Assembly (NCBI GenBank): GCA_017410745.1
Contig: JAFPPJ010000345.1
Location: forward strand, 1 to 6,528
Direction of reading: 5' to 3'
DNA: 6,528 nt
Source: Oscillospiraceae bacterium
GTDB taxonomy: Bacteria; Bacillota; Clostridia; Oscillospirales; Ruminococcaceae
A model generated the notes under the pieces. The model searched no databases. It was given only the letters and a program-made list of their open reading frames with translations, and had not been told where the DNA came from. Made by a program: the position numbers and the translations under genes. Below, one piece after another: positions 4,794-6,528 of the stretch; position 1 is the first letter of the stretch; each line of letters begins with the position of its first letter.

Positions 4794-6074
4794 TCAGCCG
4801 ATGACCGTCTTTCCGCCCATATACATCCTGAGAGGCTCGGGTATCCTTACGGTGCCGTCTGCGTTGAGGTTGTTCTCAAGGAATGCGATGAGCATTCTCG
4901 GAGGTGCAACGACGGTATTGTTGAGGGTGTGGGGCAGATACTTCCTGCCGTCCTCGCCCCTTACTCTTATCTGCATCCTTCTTGACTGAGCGTCGCCGAG
5001 GTTGGAGCAGGAGCCTACCTCGAAGTACTTCTTCTGTCTGGGAGACCATGCTTCCACGTCGCAGCTCTTGACCTTGAGGTCTGCAAGGTCGCCGGAGCAG
5101 CACTCGAGCGTCCTTACGGGGATATCCAGCGAACGGAAGAAATCAACGGAATTCTTCCACAGCTTGTCGTACCACTCCATGCTCTCCTCGGGCTTGCATA
5201 TAACTACCATTTCCTGCTTCTCGAACTGGTGGATGCGGTATACGCCTCTCTCCTCGATGCCCTTGGAGCCTACCTCCTTGCGGAAGCAGGGAGAATAGCT
5301 GGTGAGCGTCTGGGGGAGCTGATCCTCGGTGAGGATAGAGTCGATGAACTTGCCTATCATGGAATGCTCGGATGTACCTATGAGATAAAGATCCTCGCCC
5401 TCTATCTTGTACATCATGTTCGCCATATCGTCAAAGCTCATAACGCCTGTAACTACGCTTGATCTTATCATATAGGGAGGGATATAGTAGGTAAAGCCCC
5501 TGTCTATCATGAAGTCTCTCGCATAGGAAAGCACTGCGGAATGGAGCCTTGCTATATCTCCCTTGAGATAATAGAAGCCATAGCCGGATGTCTTTCTTGC
5601 GCTGTCAAGATCAACACCGTTGAGCCTTTCCATTATATCTATATGATGAGGTATCTCGAAATCGGGCACTACGGGCTCGCCGAACTTCTCTATCTCCACA
5701 TTCTCGCTGTCATCCTTGCCCACGGGAACCGAAGGGTCGATGATGTTGGGTATGGTCATCATTATCTTCTTTATCCTGGCAGCAAGCACGGGCTCCTGTG
5801 CTTCAAGCGCATCGAGCCTCTCGCCGAACTCTACTACCTGTGCCTTTACGGCCTCGGCCTCTTCCTTCTGTCCCTTTGCCATAAGGCCGCCTATCTGCTT
5901 GGACAGCTTGTTCCTCTTTGCGCGGAAGTCGTCTGCCTCCTGCTGAGTGGCTCTTGCCTGACGGTCGAGCTCTATCACTTCATCGACAAGCGGGAGCTTA
6001 TCGTCCTGGAATTTCTTCTTGATGTTTTCCTTTACTATTTCCGGATTCTCTCTTAAAAATTTTATATCGAGCAT
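4794..6074 (-). CDS. serS: Seryl-tRNA synthetase
   Basis: This encodes a 426-residue class II synthetase of full normal length, charging tRNA-Ser (and tRNA-Sec where present) with serine in the cytosol. The start MLDIKFLREN is canonical, and residues about 28-105 form the antiparallel coiled-coil arm that grips the long variable arm of tRNA-Ser. The serine-binding TSE loop is at 234-236, where most bacterial enzymes read TAE. Motif 2 is CFRKEVG (263-269), followed by GVYRIHQFEKQE. Motif 3 is atypical: LNNTVVAPPRMLIAFLEN (384-401), where the common bacterial form is LNGSGLAVGR. The essential Arg393 is kept. GAGGT (6081-6085) lies 6 nt before the ATG. It appears monocistronic, with its own short-leader promoter, and I see no T-box leader. 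Confidence 0.97.
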   Translation of the reverse strand: MLDIKFLRENPEIVKENIKKKFQDDKLPLVDEVIELDRQARATQQEADDFRAKRNKLSKQIGGLMAKGQKEEAEAVKAQVVEFGERLDALEAQEPVLAARIKKIMMTIPNIIDPSVPVGKDDSENVEIEKFGEPVVPDFEIPHHIDIMERLNGVDLDSARKTSGYGFYYLKGDIARLHSAVLSYARDFMIDRGFTYYIPPYMIRSSVVTGVMSFDDMANMMYKIEGEDLYLIGTSEHSMIGKFIDSILTEDQLPQTLTSYSPCFRKEVGSKGIEERGVYRIHQFEKQEMVVICKPEESMEWYDKLWKNSVDFFRSLDIPVRTLECCSGDLADLKVKSCDVEAWSPRQKKYFEVGSCSNLGDAQSRRMQIRVRGEDGRKYLPHTLNNTVVAPPRMLIAFLENNLNADGTVRIPEPLRMYMGGKTVIG

Positions 6075-6104
6075 AAAGATACCTCGCTTATATTAATATA
6101 TACC

Positions 6105-6132
6105 ATTATACCATATCATCAGAAAAAATCAA
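6105..6132 (-). promoter_or_regulatory. Promoter of serS
   Basis: On the minus strand TTGATT (6127-6132) and a perfect TATAAT (6105-6110) are 16 nt apart. The expected start near 6098 gives a leader of only about 24 nt. The promoter ends 11 bp short of the hairpin repeats that begin at 6144. Confidence 0.75.
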
Positions 6133-6143
6133 GCCCTTTTTTA

Positions 6144-6206
6144 GCAGGCTGAGCCTGCACCCACCCGGTCGGCAAAGCCGACGGTTACCTCGGCGGGCAA
6201 GCCCGC
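6144..6206. repeat. Ladder of short GC-rich hairpins upstream of serS
   Basis: Three hairpins with 6-bp stems and 2-3 nt loops lie at 6144-6158 (GCAGGC/GCCTGC), 6168-6182 (GTCGGC/GCCGAC) and 6193-6206 (GCGGGC/GCCCGC); a fourth (GTCGCC/GGCGAC) opens unit B1 at 6216-6230. Their starts are 23-25 nt apart and linkers alternate between CCACCCG and GTTACCTCG types. Stem sequences differ but always pair. T-runs precede rather than follow the first hairpin, so these are not intrinsic terminators. Confidence 0.8.
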
Positions 6207-6214
6207 ATCCACCC

Positions 6215-6345
6215 GGTCGCCAAAGGCGACTGTTACCTCGGGATGTATTTGCGACAAATCCATCGTACTATCCTCGGAATATAGGATAGCACGGGTGTTT
6301 GTGCGGTAGGGTAAATTTGTCCGTTTCAACGGTAGCCTATTGTCG
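6215..6345 (+). repeat. Structured intergenic repeat, unit B1
   Basis: The unit begins with the hairpin GGTCGCCAAAGGCGAC (6215-6230), continues through GTTACC and ATGTATTTG, and holds a CTATCCT/AGGATAG hairpin with an 8-nt loop (6268-6289). It ends with a 20-mer (6328-6347, overlapping the next unit by two bases) that recurs exactly in B2. It has the same architecture as copies A1 and A2, with 37 nt between the two hairpins. No gene is supported between 6075 and 6528. Confidence 0.85.
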
Positions 6346-6479
6346 GGTCGCCAAAGGCGACGGTTACCCCGGGATGTATTTGAGCGGAAACGAAGTACTA
6401 TCCTCAGAACATAGGATAGCACAAGGGGTTAGTGCTGACGGGCTATTTTGCGACTTTTGAACGGTAGCCTATTGTCGGG
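6346..6479 (+). repeat. Structured intergenic repeat, unit B2
   Basis: This is a direct tandem copy of B1 at 131-132 nt offset. The 16-nt GC hairpin (6346-6361) and the terminal 20-mer (6460-6479) are identical to B1, and the second hairpin (6398-6419) keeps the 7-bp stem and 8-nt loop with a changed loop sequence. The region between second hairpin and 20-mer (about 6420-6459) has diverged strongly. Bases 6480-6528 show nothing I can assign. Confidence 0.85.
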
Positions 6480-6528
6480 ACATACTCATTTGTCTTGGGT
6501 ACGAGGGGAAAAGGGGGCAAATCGACCC

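Noticed and set aside
6075..6104. T-box leader for serS
   Set aside because: The promoter lies so close that the leader is only about 24 nt. There is no room for a specifier loop, T-box sequence or terminator.
6141..6422. Minus-strand reading frame of 93 codons with repeated EVTVAFGDRV-like peptides
   Set aside because: It lies entirely within the hairpin repeats, its peptide repeat follows from the DNA repeat, it has no convincing ribosome site, and it runs through the stems. Treated as a by-product of the repeat DNA.

Overview
The window looks like chromosome from a low-to-mid GC Gram-positive anaerobe of the class Clostridia, most plausibly a Ruminococcus-like member of the Oscillospiraceae. 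The basis is consensus sigma-A promoters, strong purine-rich ribosome binding sites, a Clostridia-style SerRS, a manganese-type riboswitch leader, and a stand-alone type IV prepilin of the kind known in ruminococci. The genus is an inference; no rRNA or other marker is present.

Layout. 2-103 (+) is the tail of an unidentified gene that meets a convergent prepilin-like gene (191-925, -) at a bidirectional terminator. The prepilin gene has its own perfect consensus promoter with an inverted repeat just upstream. Next comes a 459-nt gap (926-1384) with two copies (67/70 identical) of a structured intergenic repeat; the second copy runs into the 3' end of the next gene. A two-gene minus-strand operon follows: TetR-type repressor (2216-2812) then alpha/beta hydrolase (1385-2203), driven by a promoter whose start site lies in a large palindrome, with a second copy of the palindrome core near the start codon.

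A 642-nt divergent region (2813-3454) holds that promoter/operator, a tandem array of roughly 100-nt units (2948-3180), and a perfect extended -10 promoter facing right. That promoter transcribes a leader matching the yybP-ykoY (Mn2+) riboswitch, followed by a second alpha/beta hydrolase (3455-4207) and a small membrane protein (4227-4703). The operon ends in a 14-bp bidirectional terminator and faces serS (4794-6074, -). Upstream of serS, 6141-6528 has no credible gene and is filled with hairpin repeats of the same family as at 1173-1415, in opposite orientation.

How it works together. Two hydrolase operons sit back to back, one apparently under TetR/small-ligand control and the other apparently under metal-riboswitch control. 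The hydrolase substrates cannot be read from sequence. The most notable items are the riboswitch in front of a non-transporter operon, the structured repeat family with compensatory stem changes, and the repeat that supplies the C-terminus of one hydrolase.
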